Below are positions 35,552-45,540 of a DNA stretch of 64,000 nucleotides, piece by piece; the stretch's first letter is position 1; each line of letters begins with the position of its first letter. Location: contig NZ_NPKH01000020.1 of NCBI RefSeq assembly GCF_002284535.1, forward strand, positions 248,001 through 312,000, written 5' to 3'. The translations under genes and the position numbers were made by a program. The stretch comes from Mesorhizobium wenxiniae. Lineage in GTDB: Bacteria > Pseudomonadota > Alphaproteobacteria > Rhizobiales > Rhizobiaceae. The notes beneath the pieces are model-generated. The model ran no database searches. It was not told where the DNA came from and saw only the letters and a program-made list of their open reading frames with translations.

Positions 35552-37479
35552 CAGAACGCCTGGCCGATGCCGGCATAGATGCCGAAATGCGGGTCATCGG
35601 GACCCCGGTTGAGCGGCACCGCCGCATCGATGCGCAGCGGTCCGAACGGCGTAATATAGCGCAGGCCGACGCCGGTGCCGACCTTCATGCCAGAAAAATC
35701 CGGGAATTGATTGGTCGAGACGGTGCCGACATCGACGAACGGCACGACGCCGATCGTGTCGGTGATGGCGATGCGCATCTCGACCGAGGTCTCGAAGAAG
35801 GATAACCCGCCGATCGGCTCTCCGTCGATGTCCTTGGGACCGATGCCTTGATAGGCATAACCGCGCACCGAGCCGCCGCCGCCGGAATAGAAGCGTCGGT
35901 CGGCCGGAACATCCTGAAGGCCGGCACCGATGATCGAGCCGATGGCGACACGTTCGGCCAAGACGAACTTCGAGGCCGCGTCGAGCGACTGATAGGCCGA
36001 TCCTTCGCCCCTCAACTTGACGAAGGCCGCACCGTTCAAAATGTCGTAGCTCGGCTCGGCATAGGCCAGCGCCCTGAATCCCGTCGTCGGATTGAGCCGG
36101 CTGTCCCGGTTGTCGAAGACATATCGCAGCGGAATGCTGGCTATCAGATAGGTGTGCTTGCCGAAGGAATCGGTGATCTTCGAATAGTCGAGCGCGACTT
36201 CCGCGGAAACCGTCTGCTGCCTGTCGAGTTCATAAGACAGGCCGGTGTTGCCCTTGACCGAGAAATGGTCGTAGGCGTCGGGATGCTCTAACACGGTGTT
36301 GGCGCCGGCGAAGAATTTCGACGCCGGCCCGACCACGCCCGGTTTTTCGAACATGATGCCGGCATTGTAGTTGAGCTCGGTCAGCTCATTGCTGCCGATA
36401 CCGCTGATTGCGCCCTCGATGCGCAGCTTTTCGGCACGGCCGAACAGGTTGCGGTGGCCCCAATAGCCTTCAAGGCCGAGCCCCTCGGTGTTGGAGAAGG
36501 TGCCGCCAAGGCCGAAATAGCGCGGCTTGCGCTCGCTCACTTCGACGCCGATCGGGATGTTGCCGTCGGCGTCGAGACTGTCGGCCTCCTTCAGCGTCAC
36601 GCTGTTGAAGACTTCCAGCCCGAGCAGGCGGTCGCGCGCCTCGTCGATCTCTTCCGGCGAATATTGGCGGCCGCGCTTCAGGCCTGTCATATATTCGGTG
36701 AAATCGCGGTCGACCTTTTCGGTGCCCTCGACCGTGGTATCGCCGTAGCTGGCTACCGGCCCGGCCGCCACAGTCAGCGTCACGTCGAGCGTCGAGGTGG
36801 CGTGGTCGGCAATGATCTCGCGCTCCGTCACCTTGGCCAGCGGCCTGCCTTCCTCTTTGAGCGCCCGCACGATCGACGCCTCGGCCTTGAGCACGGCACC
36901 GGAACCGGCATCGCCGCCGGCGATCAGGCCGAAATCGGCCCCCGCCAGCCCCGCCGCATCGCCCGCCAGCCTGATGTCGCCAAGCGTGAATTTCGGCCCG
37001 GTCGCAATGTTGATCACCACCGGAATCGGCTGCGGACCCGAAAATTCGGCGTCGGGCAGCAAATCGTCGAGCGGCTTGCCTTCGATGGTGATGGTGACGA
37101 CGCCCTCGTAACGGGCGTCCGCATAAAGTGCGGCGACAAGCTGATCGCGGTCGCCACGCGCCTTGGCCAGCAGGCCGAGCGAACCAGAGACTGGACGTTC
37201 TTCGTCGTCCTTCAGCGCCGAGGCGTTTTCGAGCTTCTCGGCGAGATCCTCGTCGGCGTCGGGCGCCTCGATGGTCACCGCATAGCGCAACGGATCGACG
37301 ATGTCGGCATCTTCATCCTCCGACGATCCCCACAGCTTGATGCCGAAGATCTCAAAAGCGGCCGCATTTCCGCTCGCCGCAACCAGTGCAGTCGAACATA
37401 GCAAGGAGAAAAGCAAGGCGAGCGAAAACACGCGCCGTGGCGCGGTTCCTCGCGACATCTGCTTTTCATACGCCGACAT
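35551..37479 (-). CDS. tamA: Autotransporter assembly complex outer-membrane protein TamA (BamA family)
   Basis: A 642-residue outer-membrane protein. It has a Sec signal peptide (RRVFSLALLFSLLCSTALVA) and POTRA-like domains in the first half, for example YAVTIEAPDADEDLAEKLENA, VVTITIEGKPLDDLLPDAEF and VASYGDTTVEGTEKVDRDF. The C-terminal half is a 16-strand-type barrel of the bacterial surface antigen family (GGGGSVRGYAYQGIG, VGLRYITPFGPLRIDAA). It ends GIYAGIGQAF with a terminal Phe, as expected for Bam-dependent proteins. It is transcribed with tamB and divergent from the alpha-2-macroglobulin gene. Confidence 0.95.
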   Translation of the reverse strand: MSAYEKQMSRGTAPRRVFSLALLFSLLCSTALVAASGNAAAFEIFGIKLWGSSEDEDADIVDPLRYAVTIEAPDADEDLAEKLENASALKDDEERPVSGSLGLLAKARGDRDQLVAALYADARYEGVVTITIEGKPLDDLLPDAEFSGPQPIPVVINIATGPKFTLGDIRLAGDAAGLAGADFGLIAGGDAGSGAVLKAEASIVRALKEEGRPLAKVTEREIIADHATSTLDVTLTVAAGPVASYGDTTVEGTEKVDRDFTEYMTGLKRGRQYSPEEIDEARDRLLGLEVFNSVTLKEADSLDADGNIPIGVEVSERKPRYFGLGGTFSNTEGLGLEGYWGHRNLFGRAEKLRIEGAISGIGSNELTELNYNAGIMFEKPGVVGPASKFFAGANTVLEHPDAYDHFSVKGNTGLSYELDRQQTVSAEVALDYSKITDSFGKHTYLIASIPLRYVFDNRDSRLNPTTGFRALAYAEPSYDILNGAAFVKLRGEGSAYQSLDAASKFVLAERVAIGSIIGAGLQDVPADRRFYSGGGGSVRGYAYQGIGPKDIDGEPIGGLSFFETSVEMRIAITDTIGVVPFVDVGTVSTNQFPDFSGMKVGTGVGLRYITPFGPLRIDAAVPLNRGPDDPHFGIYAGIGQAF

Positions 37480-37757
37480 TACAACTCTACCCTAGCGTCC
37501 AAAGCTAAAATTGGAATGAAGTTCTGAATTGCTCGTAAAGGGGCCACAATCCAATTGTCTGAAATGGACAGGGCTTGGAATTCACACCTTCTGCGTCGCC
37601 GCAAGAATGCGTGATCCCTGTCCTATGGAGGTACTACCGGTCATCGGCCGGAAAGGAAACCGTTGGCAGGCGGAACCTGCCGCGTCCTCGTGTTGACAAG
37701 GCTGACTGAAGCTTGAACATGTCCGGACGTAACGTAAAGCAGTGTCTGGAGGGGTTT

Positions 37758-40700
37758 ATGGCAATGCGCGCGGCTCGTGGTCTGTCGATTCTTTTCCTTC
37801 TCTTTTTCACCTGGAGCGGTGTCGCGCAAGCGGCCGAAGCGCGCCGGGTGGTGACGTCAGACAATTCCGATTATTTCGGCTTCGATCTCAGATCCGACCA
37901 GAATGTCAGCCTCGACCAGTGCAAGACGACATGCCTCGGCGATCCGGCCTGCCGCGCCTTCACCTACAACCCCAAAGCCAAATGGTGTTTTCTCAAATCC
38001 GACTACAACACGCTGAAACCCTTCAAGGGCGCCGTCGCCGGCAAGGTCGTTAACATCGATGGCGACCTCGATATCGGCGCGCCGCCGGATCTCGCCTTCT
38101 TCCCCACCTGGATGGCCGACCAGGCCCAGCAATACCGCAACAGGCTCACAGGCCCGGCCTACACCAAGCCCACCGAAGGGCTGACGGCACTGAGGGAGGC
38201 GGCCGAACAGGCGTCGCTGACCGGCGACCACCGCTCGGCCATGCAGAAATACGAGGCTTTGGTTTCCGTATTGCCCGATGATGGCCAGCTCTGGTTCGAA
38301 CTGGCGCAGGAAACGCTCGCCGTGCAGCCGACCGCCAACAGCGCGGAGGCGTCTACCCTGCCTGCGAACACCACCTCCGCCGGCTTCAACGCCTACAAAT
38401 TGCTGCGCACCACCAAGACGCGCGCCGACGTGCTGGCGCTGCTCGGCGGCGCGCTCGATCGCCGCGACCTCGCCCGGCCCGCCCTGCAGGCTTACGAAGC
38501 GAGCCTCGCACTGGTCAATTCTCCGGCGGTCAAGGCCGATTATGAAGACTTGAAAGCGCGCAAGGGCTTTCGCGTCATCGATCACACGGTCGAAGCCGAC
38601 ACCAGTGCGCCGCGCATCTGCGCGCAGTTTTCCGAGGATCTGGTCAAGACCGGCGTCGACTATTCGCAATTCGTCACCGTCGACAACGCCGCTCCCAAGG
38701 GCGTCGAGGCCAAGGACAAGCAGATCTGCGTCGAAGGGCTCGAGCACGGCCAGCACTACGATGTGACCTTCCGCCCCGGCCTGCCGGCCGCCATCGGCGA
38801 GGTGATCACCGCACCGGTGGTGCTGTCCATCTATGTGCAGGACCGCGCGCCGTCCGCCCGTTTCACCGGCGACAGCTTCGTGCTGCCTGCCGGCGCGCGC
38901 CGCGGTATTCCGGTCGTCACCGTCAACATGAACGCCGCCGAAATGAAGCTCTATCGCATCGGCGACCGCTCGCTGACCCAGCTTCTGTCCGGCTACCAGT
39001 TCCTGCGCCAGCTTGACGGCTATGACATCTCCAACATTTCCGATCAGATGGGCGAGCCGGTCTGGCAAGGCCAGCTCGACATCGCCAACGACCTGAACAA
39101 GGAAGTCACCACCTCCTTCCCGGTCGACGAAGCACTGCCGCAGCGCAAGCCCGGCGTCTATGTGCTGACCGCGCAACCGGTGGACGAGAATGACAACGAC
39201 TATGATTCGCGCGCTACGCAATGGTTCGTCGTCTCCGATATCGGCCTGTCGACCTATACCGGACAGGATGGGCTGAACGTCTTTGCCCGTTCGCTCGGAA
39301 CCGCCAAGCCGATATCAGGTGCTGAACTGACGCTGCTCGCCAGGAACAACGAAATCCTCGGCACCGCGACCACGGACGCGGAAGGCCGCGCCGTCTTCAA
39401 CCCCGGACTGACGCGCGGCGACGGCGGCATGGTCCCGGCCGTGCTGACAGCCAAGCAAGGTGACGGCGACTTCGTGTTCCTCGACATGGGCCGCGCCGGC
39501 TTCGATCTTTCCGATCGTGGCGTCACCGGGCGTCCAGCGCCGGGCGCACTCGACGTCTATGCCTGGACCGAACGCGGCATCTACCGCGCCGGCGAGGACG
39601 TCCACGTCGCGGCGCTTGCCCGCGACGGCGCCGCCAAGGCCGTCGAGAACCTGCCGCTGACCTTCATCTTCACCCGTCCCGACGGCGTCGAGAACCGCCG
39701 CATCGTCAGCGACGGCGCATCGGCCGGCGGCCATGCCGTCGACCTGCCGCTCGAACCCAATGCCATGCGCGGCACCTGGACGGTGGCGATCCACACCGAT
39801 CCCAAGCAGGCGGCGATCGCCAGCCAGATGTTCCTGGTCGAGGATTTCGTGCCGGATCGCATCGAGTTTGATCTGTCCTCCGACAAGCGGGAGATCGCGC
39901 AGGGCGAAACTGCCAACGTCACCGTCGACGGCCGCTTCCTTTATGGCGCGCCGGCCGCCGGGCTGGCGCTCGAAGGCGAACTGACGCTGTCGACCACCCG
40001 TGACTGGGACCGCTTCAAGGGCTATTCCTTCGGCCTCGCCGACGAGCAGTCGGCGGAACCGTCAGTCACGCCGTTCACCAATCTGCCGGTGGTCGGTGAG
40101 GACGGCAAGGCGAACTTCCCGGTTTCCGTCGACCAGTTGCCCTCGACCACCAAGCTCGTCGATGCCAAGGTTACGGTCAGGATGCGCGAGACCGGCGGCC
40201 GCGCCGTCGAGCGCTCGCTCAGCATCGGCATCCGGCCGCAGGGCCACATGATCGGCATCCGCCCGGATTTCGACGGTGACGAGGTGCCGCAAGGCGGCAC
40301 GGCGAAGTTCAGCCTGATTGCGGTCGACCCCGACGGCAGGCGCGAGGCGCTGCAGGGCGCGCAATGGTCGCTGGTCAAGGTCGAACGCAATTACCAATGG
40401 TACCGCTCAAGCAATTCCTGGAACTATGAGCCGGTCACCTTCACCAAGTCGGTGGCCAACGGCCAGGTCGACCTAACCGCCGACGGCGAGGCCACTGTCT
40501 CGCTGCCGGTCGACTGGGGCCGCTATCGGCTCGAGATCGAGACATCGGACCCGGAAGGCCCGGCGACCAGCTACGAATTCGACGCCGGCTGGTATGTCAG
40601 CTCCACCACCACCGAAACGCCTGACGGCCTCGAAATCGCCCTCGACAAGGACAACTACGCGGCGGGCGAAGTGGCCAAACTCAAAGTGACACCGCATTTT

Positions 40701-43238
40701 GCCGGCGAGCTGCTCGTCACCATCGGCGCCGACAAACTCTTGAAAACCGTCACCGCCAGCGTGCCGGCAGATGGCAGCACCATCGACATCGCGGTCGGCG
40801 ACGACTGGGGCGCCGGCGCCTATGTCACGGCAACGCTGTTCAGGCCGGGCGATGCGCAGGAAACGCGCATGCCGGCGCGCGCCATCGGCGTCAAATGGCT
40901 GAAGGTCGATCCGGGCTCCAAGAAGCTCGCCGTCACCCTGACGCCGCCGGACAAGACAATGCCGCGCCAGCAGCTGTCGATCCCGGTCTCCGTGGCCGGT
41001 GTGCAGCCGGGTGCCAACGCCTATGTCATGGTCGCGGCCGTCGATGTCGGCATCCTCAACCTGACCAATTACAAGGTGCCGGATCCTGAGACCTGGTTCT
41101 TCGGCCAGCGCATGCTCGGCCTTGAGGTACGCGACCTCTACGGCCGTCTGATCGACGGCTCGCTGGGCACATCAGGCAAGCTTCGCACCGGCGGCGACGG
41201 CGCCAACATACAATCGCAAGGCAGCCCGCCGACCGAAAAGCTGGTCGCCTTCTTCTCCGGTCCGGTCCCGCTCGACGCCGACGGCAAGGCGCGGATCGAC
41301 TTCGACATCCCGCAATTCAACGGCACCGTGCGCGTCATGGCCGTCGCCTGGACTAAGGACGGGGTCGGCCATGCCCAGTCCGACGTGATCGTGCGCGATC
41401 CGGTGGTGATCACCGCCGGCCTGCCGCGCTTCCTGGCGCCTGAAGATTCGGCCGTCATGCGGCTCGACGTCACCGACGCCGACGGCCCGGAGGGCGACTA
41501 TGCACTGTCGATAAACACCACCGCCAATCTTTCGACCGGCAGTGCCGCCCTGCCCGAAAAGCTGACGCTCGCCAAGGGTAAGCGGCAGACGCTAACCGTG
41601 CCGCTGATCGCTGAAACGCCGGGCAACGCCTCGATCACCATCAAGCTCGCCCATGCCGACGGCACCGCTGTCGAGCAGACGCTGTATGTTCCGGTGCGCC
41701 CGGCGCAATTGCCGGTGACCACCCGCATGGTGGTCGACCTCAAGGGCAATGGCGGGTCGCTGCGCGTCGACAAGGAGCTCCTGGCGGCAAGCGTGCTCGA
41801 CGGCGCTTCGGTTAGCGTCGGCGTTTCGCAGGCGGCGGCCTTCGACGTGCCGTCGCTCCTGATGACGCTCGACCGCTACCCCTATGGCTGCGCCGAGCAG
41901 ACCACCAGCCGCGCCATGCCGCTTCTCTATGTCAACGAAATGGCCTCGGGCGTCGGCATGGCCAGCGACGCCGACCTGCACGGCCGCATCCAGGACGCCA
42001 TCTACAAGGTGCTGAGCTACCAAGCCTCGGCCGGCAGCTTCGGCCTGTGGGGCCCGGCCTCCGGCGACCTGTGGCTCGACGCCTATGTCACCGACTTCCT
42101 GACCCGGGCGCGCGAGCAGAAATACGACGTGCCGACCCAGGCGATGAACCAGGCGCTGAGCAATCTGCAAAACGCGATCGGCTACGACCAGGACGTCAAG
42201 GATCGCGGCAGCCAGATCGCTTATGCGCTCTATGTACTGGCCCGCAACAAGAAGGCCTCGATCGGCGATCTGCGCTACTATGCCGACACCCAGATCGAAG
42301 CTTTTACCAGCCCGATGGCCGTTGCCCAATTGGCGGCGGGCTTGGCGCTCTATGGCGACACGCAGCGCTCGGAAGCCACCTTCCAGGCCGCCCTGCAACT
42401 GGCCAGTTCAAGCTCAGCATACGACTACTATAGGTCCGATTATGGCTCGCCGCTGCGCGACGGCGCGGCGATGCTGGCGCTTGCCGCCGAATCGAAGCCG
42501 GTGCCGACGATCGTGCCGGCGCTGATCAAGCGGGTGACGCAGGAACGCGCCGCCGTCAGATGGACCAGCACGCAGGACGAGTCCTGGATGCTGCTGGCGG
42601 CCCGTGCACTGAAGGCCGGCAACGATTCGATCGCGCTGACCATCAACGGCGCGCCGCATGCCGGCGCCTATTCGGACCAGATCGCCGGCAGCGACATTGC
42701 CAACAGCCCGCTGACCGTCACCAACACCGGCAGCAACCCGCTGCAGGCGGTCGTCACCACGGTGGCCTCGCCGATCCAGCCGCTGGCGGCCGGCGGCAAC
42801 GGCTTCACCATCGGCCGCACCTACTACAAGCTCGACGGCACCGAAGCCAATGTCACGGAGGCGACCCAGAACGAACGCTATGTCGTCGTGCTCAATATCT
42901 ACGAGCAGAACAAGTGGCCGTCGCGGCTCGTGATCACCGATCTGCTGCCGGCCGGCTTCGAAATCGACAATCCGGGGCTGGTTTCCAGCGCCCAGTTGTC
43001 GAACTTCTCGTGGCTGGCTCAGACCGACGCCGCCCACCTCGAATTCCGCGACGACCGTTTCGTCGCGGCCTTCAATCCGAACGATGGCGACGGCGACCGC
43101 AACATTACGCTCGCCTATGTCGTGCGCGCGGTGACGCCGGGCACCTATGCCCATCCGGCTGCAACGGTCGAGGACATGTACCGGCCGCAATATTCGGCCC
43201 GCACCGCGACCGGGATGATGGAGGTCAAGGCGCCGTAA
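37758..43238 (+). CDS. Alpha-2-macroglobulin family protein with PAN/Apple domain
   Basis: A 1826-residue periplasmic protein from the ATG at 37758, preceded by GGAGGGG at 37748-37754; the earlier ATG at 37713 has no such signal. It has a signal peptide, MAMRAARGLSILFLLFFTWS, ending GVAQA. A PAN/Apple-like domain follows (about 33-100) with CKTTCLGDPACRAF and WCFLK. Then come the MG domains, including YTGQDGLNVFARSLGTAKPI and YRAGEDVHVAAL. The thioester motif GCAEQ has its Cys at residue 1378. Bacterial A2Ms trap proteases that breach the outer membrane. It precedes pbpC, the usual partner. Confidence 0.95.
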   Translation: MAMRAARGLSILFLLFFTWSGVAQAAEARRVVTSDNSDYFGFDLRSDQNVSLDQCKTTCLGDPACRAFTYNPKAKWCFLKSDYNTLKPFKGAVAGKVVNIDGDLDIGAPPDLAFFPTWMADQAQQYRNRLTGPAYTKPTEGLTALREAAEQASLTGDHRSAMQKYEALVSVLPDDGQLWFELAQETLAVQPTANSAEASTLPANTTSAGFNAYKLLRTTKTRADVLALLGGALDRRDLARPALQAYEASLALVNSPAVKADYEDLKARKGFRVIDHTVEADTSAPRICAQFSEDLVKTGVDYSQFVTVDNAAPKGVEAKDKQICVEGLEHGQHYDVTFRPGLPAAIGEVITAPVVLSIYVQDRAPSARFTGDSFVLPAGARRGIPVVTVNMNAAEMKLYRIGDRSLTQLLSGYQFLRQLDGYDISNISDQMGEPVWQGQLDIANDLNKEVTTSFPVDEALPQRKPGVYVLTAQPVDENDNDYDSRATQWFVVSDIGLSTYTGQDGLNVFARSLGTAKPISGAELTLLARNNEILGTATTDAEGRAVFNPGLTRGDGGMVPAVLTAKQGDGDFVFLDMGRAGFDLSDRGVTGRPAPGALDVYAWTERGIYRAGEDVHVAALARDGAAKAVENLPLTFIFTRPDGVENRRIVSDGASAGGHAVDLPLEPNAMRGTWTVAIHTDPKQAAIASQMFLVEDFVPDRIEFDLSSDKREIAQGETANVTVDGRFLYGAPAAGLALEGELTLSTTRDWDRFKGYSFGLADEQSAEPSVTPFTNLPVVGEDGKANFPVSVDQLPSTTKLVDAKVTVRMRETGGRAVERSLSIGIRPQGHMIGIRPDFDGDEVPQGGTAKFSLIAVDPDGRREALQGAQWSLVKVERNYQWYRSSNSWNYEPVTFTKSVANGQVDLTADGEATVSLPVDWGRYRLEIETSDPEGPATSYEFDAGWYVSSTTTETPDGLEIALDKDNYAAGEVAKLKVTPHFAGELLVTIGADKLLKTVTASVPADGSTIDIAVGDDWGAGAYVTATLFRPGDAQETRMPARAIGVKWLKVDPGSKKLAVTLTPPDKTMPRQQLSIPVSVAGVQPGANAYVMVAAVDVGILNLTNYKVPDPETWFFGQRMLGLEVRDLYGRLIDGSLGTSGKLRTGGDGANIQSQGSPPTEKLVAFFSGPVPLDADGKARIDFDIPQFNGTVRVMAVAWTKDGVGHAQSDVIVRDPVVITAGLPRFLAPEDSAVMRLDVTDADGPEGDYALSINTTANLSTGSAALPEKLTLAKGKRQTLTVPLIAETPGNASITIKLAHADGTAVEQTLYVPVRPAQLPVTTRMVVDLKGNGGSLRVDKELLAASVLDGASVSVGVSQAAAFDVPSLLMTLDRYPYGCAEQTTSRAMPLLYVNEMASGVGMASDADLHGRIQDAIYKVLSYQASAGSFGLWGPASGDLWLDAYVTDFLTRAREQKYDVPTQAMNQALSNLQNAIGYDQDVKDRGSQIAYALYVLARNKKASIGDLRYYADTQIEAFTSPMAVAQLAAGLALYGDTQRSEATFQAALQLASSSSAYDYYRSDYGSPLRDGAAMLALAAESKPVPTIVPALIKRVTQERAAVRWTSTQDESWMLLAARALKAGNDSIALTINGAPHAGAYSDQIAGSDIANSPLTVTNTGSNPLQAVVTTVASPIQPLAAGGNGFTIGRTYYKLDGTEANVTEATQNERYVVVLNIYEQNKWPSRLVITDLLPAGFEIDNPGLVSSAQLSNFSWLAQTDAAHLEFRDDRFVAAFNPNDGDGDRNITLAYVVRAVTPGTYAHPAATVEDMYRPQYSARTATGMMEVKAP

Positions 43239-43448
43239 GGCGCCGATGGTGGCGAATATGGCTATGGCGCTGCCCCTCATTGCCCTGCCGGGCATTTCTC
43301 CCCGTACAGAGACGGGGAGAAAGAAGCTTGCGCCGAAGTTTTCGCCAACCTCGAACGTCGCAGAAAAGGCGCCAAGGGTCGCGACAGCCCTCTTTTCCCC
43401 GTCACTATACGAGGAGAAGGTGCCGGCAGGCGGATGAGGGGCAGCGCC
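43239..43448. repeat. Inverted repeat pair between the A2M gene and pbpC
   Basis: Arm 1 (about 43267-43322) reads GCGCTGCCCCTCATTGCCCT and on to a TTCTCCCCGT/ACGGGGAGAA stem. Arm 2 (about 43393-43448) is its inverted copy and ends GGCGGATGAGGGGCAGCGC. The pair spans about 180 bp with about 70 bp between arms. This is a known kind of intergenic repeat in rhizobia. Arm 2 runs into the annotated start of pbpC, so the first residues MRGSA come from repeat sequence. Confidence 0.75.
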
Positions 43449-45539
43449 GTGCTTTACCGAAAAATCCTGCGCCGTTCGGCCATCGCCGCCGCCTCCCTCG
43501 CTGGCTTTGCAGCAATCGCCGCGGGCGGGCTTTGGCAGCTCGACCGCGCCTTTCCGCCGCCGCTGCCGGCCGAACTCACCGTGTCGACCGAAGTGCAGGA
43601 CCGCGACGGCCAGCTGTTGCGCGCCTTCGCCACGCCGGACGGGTATTGGCGGCTCGCCACCCGCCTCGACCAGGTCGACAAGCAGCTCGTCGACATGCTG
43701 GTGATTTACGAGGACAAGCGCTTCTGGGACCATGGAGGCGTCGACGTGCTGGCGCTGGCCCGCGCCGCCGGCCAGTTTTTAAACAGTGGCCGTATCGTCT
43801 CCGGCGGCTCGACGCTGTCGATGCAACTCGCCCGGCTGGCAGAGCCGCGCGACAGCCGCAGCCTAGGCTCGAAGATCAAGCAGCTGCTGCGCGCCCTACA
43901 GATCGAGCGGCGGCTTACCAAACGTGAGATCCTCGAACGCTATTTGACGCTGGCGCCCTATGGCGGCAACCTCGAAGGCGTGCGCGCCGCCTCGCTGGCT
44001 TATTTCGGCAAGGAGCCGAAGCGGCTGACGGTCTCGGAGGCGGCCCTGCTTGTTGCCCTGCCGCAATTGCCGGAAAAGCGCCGGCCCGACCGCAATCTCG
44101 CAATCGCTCATGCCGCCCGCGACCGGGTGCTGGCGCGCATGGTTTCATCGGGCCTGCTCGGCGAGCGCGAGGCCGCACGCGCCGCGCTCGACGACGTTTC
44201 AGGCGTCCGCCGCACGCTGCCGGCGCTCGCCGCTCACGCCGCCTACGCGGCGCTTTCCAAGGCCGGCCCCGGCCAGAAGCTACAACTGACGATCCGCAAA
44301 AGCGTCCAGGAAGGGCTGGAACAGGTGGCCAGGGATGCCGCAACCAGGCTCGGCCCCCGCCTGTCGGTCGCCATGGTGCTGGCCGACGCCCGCACCGGCG
44401 AGATCCTCGGCGAAGTCGGGTCTGCCAACTATTTCGACGCCAGCCGCTCCGGCTGGATCGACATGACCAGAATCGTCCGCTCGCCCGGTTCGACGTTGAA
44501 ACCGTTCATCTACGGGCTCGCCTTCGAACAGGGATTGGTCGCGCAGGAAACGCTGATCGACGACAGTCCGACGGATTTTTCCGGCTACCGGCCGAAGAAT
44601 TTCGACATGGGCTACCAGGGCGACGTCAGCATCCGGCAGGCGCTGCAACTGTCTCTCAACGTGCCGGCGATCAGTGTGCTCGACGCGGTCGGGCCGGCGC
44701 GGCTGCTCGCGCGCTTCCGGCAGGCCGGCGTCACGCCGATCCTGCCCGTCAACAAGGCGCCGGGTCTCGCCATCGGCCTTGGCGGCGTCGGCGTGACGCT
44801 GCGCGACCTCGTCCAGCTCTATGCCGGGCTTGCCAATGGCGGCAAGGCCCACACGCTGCATGACGGCACCGAGCCGGCGAATGCCGAACGCGCGACCGCT
44901 ACCATCCTTGACGATCAGGCGAACTGGCAGATCACCGACATATTGTCGGGCGTCAAGCCGCCCGAGGGTGCCGCCCGGCGCGGCATCGCCTACAAGACCG
45001 GTACCTCCTACGGCTACCGCGATGCCTGGTCGGTCGGCTTCGACGGGCGCTACGTGCTGGGCGTCTGGGTCGGCCGACCCGATGCCGGCGCGGTGCCTGG
45101 CCTGTCCGGCTATGTCTCGGCCGCACCGATCCTGTTCGAGGGCTTTGTCCGCTCCGGCCTGGCTCCCGTGCCGCTGCCAGGCCAGCCGGCCGGCGTCACC
45201 AGACTCAGGCGCGACGATCTGCCGGTGACATTGGAGCGTTTCGGTTCTGGCGCCGACGGGCTGGTCCAGGCGACGCCGACCGAGCCTGCGCCGACGATCA
45301 TCTTTCCGCCCGACGGCGCCCGCGTCGATCTCGGCACCACCGCCGCCAGGGCCTCGCCGCTGGTGCTGAAGCTGCAAGGCGGCCGCGCCCCGTTCCGCTG
45401 GCTGGCCAATGGCAAGCCGCTGGTCGGCATCGACCGGCGGCGCAGTGCGACCTGGCAGCCGGACGGCGCCGGCTATTCGACCCTGACCGTGATCGACGCG
45501 GTCGGGCGCGCGGCCAGCGTGAAAGTGTTCGTTGAATAG
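43434..45539 (+). CDS. pbpC: Penicillin-binding protein 1C, bifunctional peptidoglycan synthase
   Basis: A 701-residue inner-membrane protein. After the signal anchor (about 15-35) comes the GT51 transglycosylase domain with IYEDKRFWDHGGVD (E93) and GGSTLSMQLARL. The transpeptidase domain has SPGSTLKP (S353-x-x-K356), SLN (407-409) and KTGTS (521-525), so all three catalytic boxes are intact. The C-terminal BiPBP_C domain is near 620-701. The start could be the ATG at 43434, which lies in a repeat, or the GTG at 43449, with GAGGGG ahead of it. Together with A2M it is thought to repair and defend the wall after damage. Confidence 0.95.
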   Translation: MRGSAVLYRKILRRSAIAAASLAGFAAIAAGGLWQLDRAFPPPLPAELTVSTEVQDRDGQLLRAFATPDGYWRLATRLDQVDKQLVDMLVIYEDKRFWDHGGVDVLALARAAGQFLNSGRIVSGGSTLSMQLARLAEPRDSRSLGSKIKQLLRALQIERRLTKREILERYLTLAPYGGNLEGVRAASLAYFGKEPKRLTVSEAALLVALPQLPEKRRPDRNLAIAHAARDRVLARMVSSGLLGEREAARAALDDVSGVRRTLPALAAHAAYAALSKAGPGQKLQLTIRKSVQEGLEQVARDAATRLGPRLSVAMVLADARTGEILGEVGSANYFDASRSGWIDMTRIVRSPGSTLKPFIYGLAFEQGLVAQETLIDDSPTDFSGYRPKNFDMGYQGDVSIRQALQLSLNVPAISVLDAVGPARLLARFRQAGVTPILPVNKAPGLAIGLGGVGVTLRDLVQLYAGLANGGKAHTLHDGTEPANAERATATILDDQANWQITDILSGVKPPEGAARRGIAYKTGTSYGYRDAWSVGFDGRYVLGVWVGRPDAGAVPGLSGYVSAAPILFEGFVRSGLAPVPLPGQPAGVTRLRRDDLPVTLERFGSGADGLVQATPTEPAPTIIFPPDGARVDLGTTAARASPLVLKLQGGRAPFRWLANGKPLVGIDRRRSATWQPDGAGYSTLTVIDAVGRAASVKVFVE

Positions 45540-45540
45540 A

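Noticed and set aside
37498..37757. Small gene in the TamA/A2M divergent gap
   Set aside because: No frame with a ribosome binding site or family; the stretch looks like promoter and leader, with a TTGACA at about 37694 of uncertain meaning.
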